A stretch of DNA of 32,509 bases from contig RPRI01000049.1 in the NCBI GenBank assembly GCA_003818505.1, forward strand, positions 1-32,509, given 5' to 3'. Positions 31,878 through 32,509 of this stretch are shown here, piece after piece (the stretch's first letter is position 1; every line of letters starts with the position of its first letter). A program made the translations under genes and the position numbers. The DNA comes from Desulfobacteraceae bacterium (GTDB lineage Bacteria; Desulfobacterota; Desulfobacteria; Desulfobacterales; RPRI01). The notes beneath the pieces were generated by a model. The model was not told where the DNA came from, searched no databases, and was given only the letters and a program-made list of their open reading frames with translations.

Positions 31878-31983
31878 TTTTTTACTCCTGTGACTTATCT
31901 ATTATGTTGATCCATTTTATACGAAAACGATTAAAGAGTAAAGCCTGAAATGATTGCAGATGTGAGAGAGCAGCCTGAATGGG

Positions 31984-32014
31984 ATGGCAGGACATGTTTT
32001 ACATGCCCTGCCAT
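31984..32014 (-). terminator. Strong hairpin between acs and the symporter gene
   Basis: ATGGCAGGACATGT (31984-31997) and ACATGCCCTGCCAT (32001-32014) pair over 14 positions with a three-base loop. As plus-strand RNA there is one A-C mismatch; as minus-strand RNA the same position is a G-U pair, so all 14 pair. The helix therefore fits a transcript coming from acs, 82 bases past its stop. No U tract follows it, so it may slow transcription or protect the acs mRNA end and lower symporter expression rather than terminate fully. Confidence 0.5.
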
Positions 32015-32095
32015 GATATTGAACCGCAACGGAGATATTACTCCCCGTAGCCTGCTGAGGGTAATCTTCAAAAAAGATATTTTACGTAATAAATA

Positions 32096-32509
32096 TTATT
32101 TCTGTACCATCTTGGTGATGGCGTCAACAATTTCAGGGTTGGCGAGCGTCATGACATCCCCAACATCCTTTTTATTCGATATGGCTCCCAGCACGCGCCG
32201 CATGATCTTTCCGGAACGTGTTTTCGGCATATCAGGAACGATCCAGACCTTCCTCGGTTTTGCTATGGGTCCGATCTCCTTTACAAGGGCATTTATAACC
32301 GCCTTCTCAAGTTCAACGCTCGCTTTGAACCCGGGTTTCAACGCGACATATAAATCGGGAACTACACCCTTAATGTCATCTTTGACGGGAACAACTGCGG
32401 CTTCCGCCACTTCGGGAACAGTAAGTGCGGCAGATTCAAGCTCCTTTGTGCCGAGCCTGTGACCGGACACGTTGATAACGTCGTCGATTCTGCCGAGAAT
32501 TCTATAATA
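32096..32509 (-). CDS. acs: Acetyl-CoA synthetase, C-terminal part (cut by window end)
   Basis: Only the last 137 codons are present; the 5' end runs off the right edge at 32509, in frame. The product makes acetyl-CoA from acetate, ATP and CoA through acetyl-AMP. Visible are YYRILGRIDDVINVSGHRLGT, the hinge and A8 region, and the A10 motif PKTRSGKIMRR, whose Lys is the catalytic residue that is acetylated to shut the enzyme off. The C-terminal domain ends in NPEIVDAITKMVQK, the usual Acs tail. Other AMP-forming acyl-CoA synthetases (propionyl-CoA synthetase) share these motifs, but the tail fits Acs best. A hairpin and a sodium:solute symporter lie downstream on the same strand. Confidence 0.93.
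   Translation of the reverse strand, partial: YYRILGRIDDVINVSGHRLGTKELESAALTVPEVAEAAVVPVKDDIKGVVPDLYVALKPGFKASVELEKAVINALVKEIGPIAKPRKVWIVPDMPKTRSGKIMRRVLGAISNKKDVGDVMTLANPEIVDAITKMVQK

Noticed and set aside
31950-32462. 170-codon plus-strand frame
   Set aside because: Antisense shadow of acs that also runs through the hairpin; no family features.
1-32509. tRNA, rRNA, CRISPR arrays, transposases, prophage genes
   Set aside because: I looked through the gaps and genes on both strands and found none; the repeats present are short, non-coding and not regularly spaced arrays.

Overview
The window is a bacterial chromosomal segment of moderate to low GC (roughly 40 %, estimated by eye). It most likely comes from an anaerobic Desulfobacterota lineage, Desulfobacterales-like. 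I infer this from the order xseA-xseB-ispA-dxs-tlyA, the run of acs, sodium:solute symporter, receiver protein, exonuclease and DUF294 genes, a free-standing LarB-like gene, and several families of short dispersed repeats resembling those I associate with this group. Species cannot be named from the sequence. No rRNA, tRNA, CRISPR array, phage or insertion sequence was seen.

Layout. 0-5.0 kb: an AT-rich region with one weak small ORF, then a GlmU-like left-handed beta-helix protein (+), convergent with larB, an unknown membrane-anchored coiled-coil protein and guaA (all -). 5.1-6.7 kb (+): a leader with inverted repeats, an unlisted 30-codon ORF whose stop overlaps the next start, a TrpF-like TIM barrel lacking the catalytic cysteine, and efp, closed by a hairpin terminator shared with the convergent genes. 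6.7-8.9 kb (-): two overlapping DUF21/CBS membrane proteins. 9.1-11.7 kb: glmM (+), a Bax-inhibitor-1 membrane protein (-) and a small conserved-looking protein (+). 12.0-19.4 kb (+): xseA, xseB, ispA, dxs and tlyA (exonuclease VII, isoprenoid precursor synthesis, rRNA methylation), followed by an EF-G paralogue.

19.6-32.5 kb is almost entirely on the minus strand and looks like a sensing and transport region. It holds a CbrA-type symporter/histidine kinase with a small two-helix membrane protein upstream, a secreted thermonuclease, and a spore-photoproduct-lyase-like radical SAM protein. Beyond these lie a DUF294 protein with duplicated cyclic-nucleotide-binding domains and CBS domains, a membrane PAS/pseudo-histidine-kinase fused to a DEDDh exonuclease, a receiver-only response regulator, a second sodium:solute symporter and the 3' part of acetyl-CoA synthetase. 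Grouping a symporter, a DUF294/CBS protein and a DnaQ-type exonuclease is familiar from acetate-uptake loci of other Proteobacteria. It suggests that carboxylate uptake and activation is coupled to nucleotide or phosphorelay signalling.

The strongest candidates for new biology are the pseudo-kinase-exonuclease fusion overlapping a lone receiver gene, the mini-ORF plus TrpF-like pseudoenzyme behind a structured leader, and dispersed repeats that supply the stop codons of two genes.
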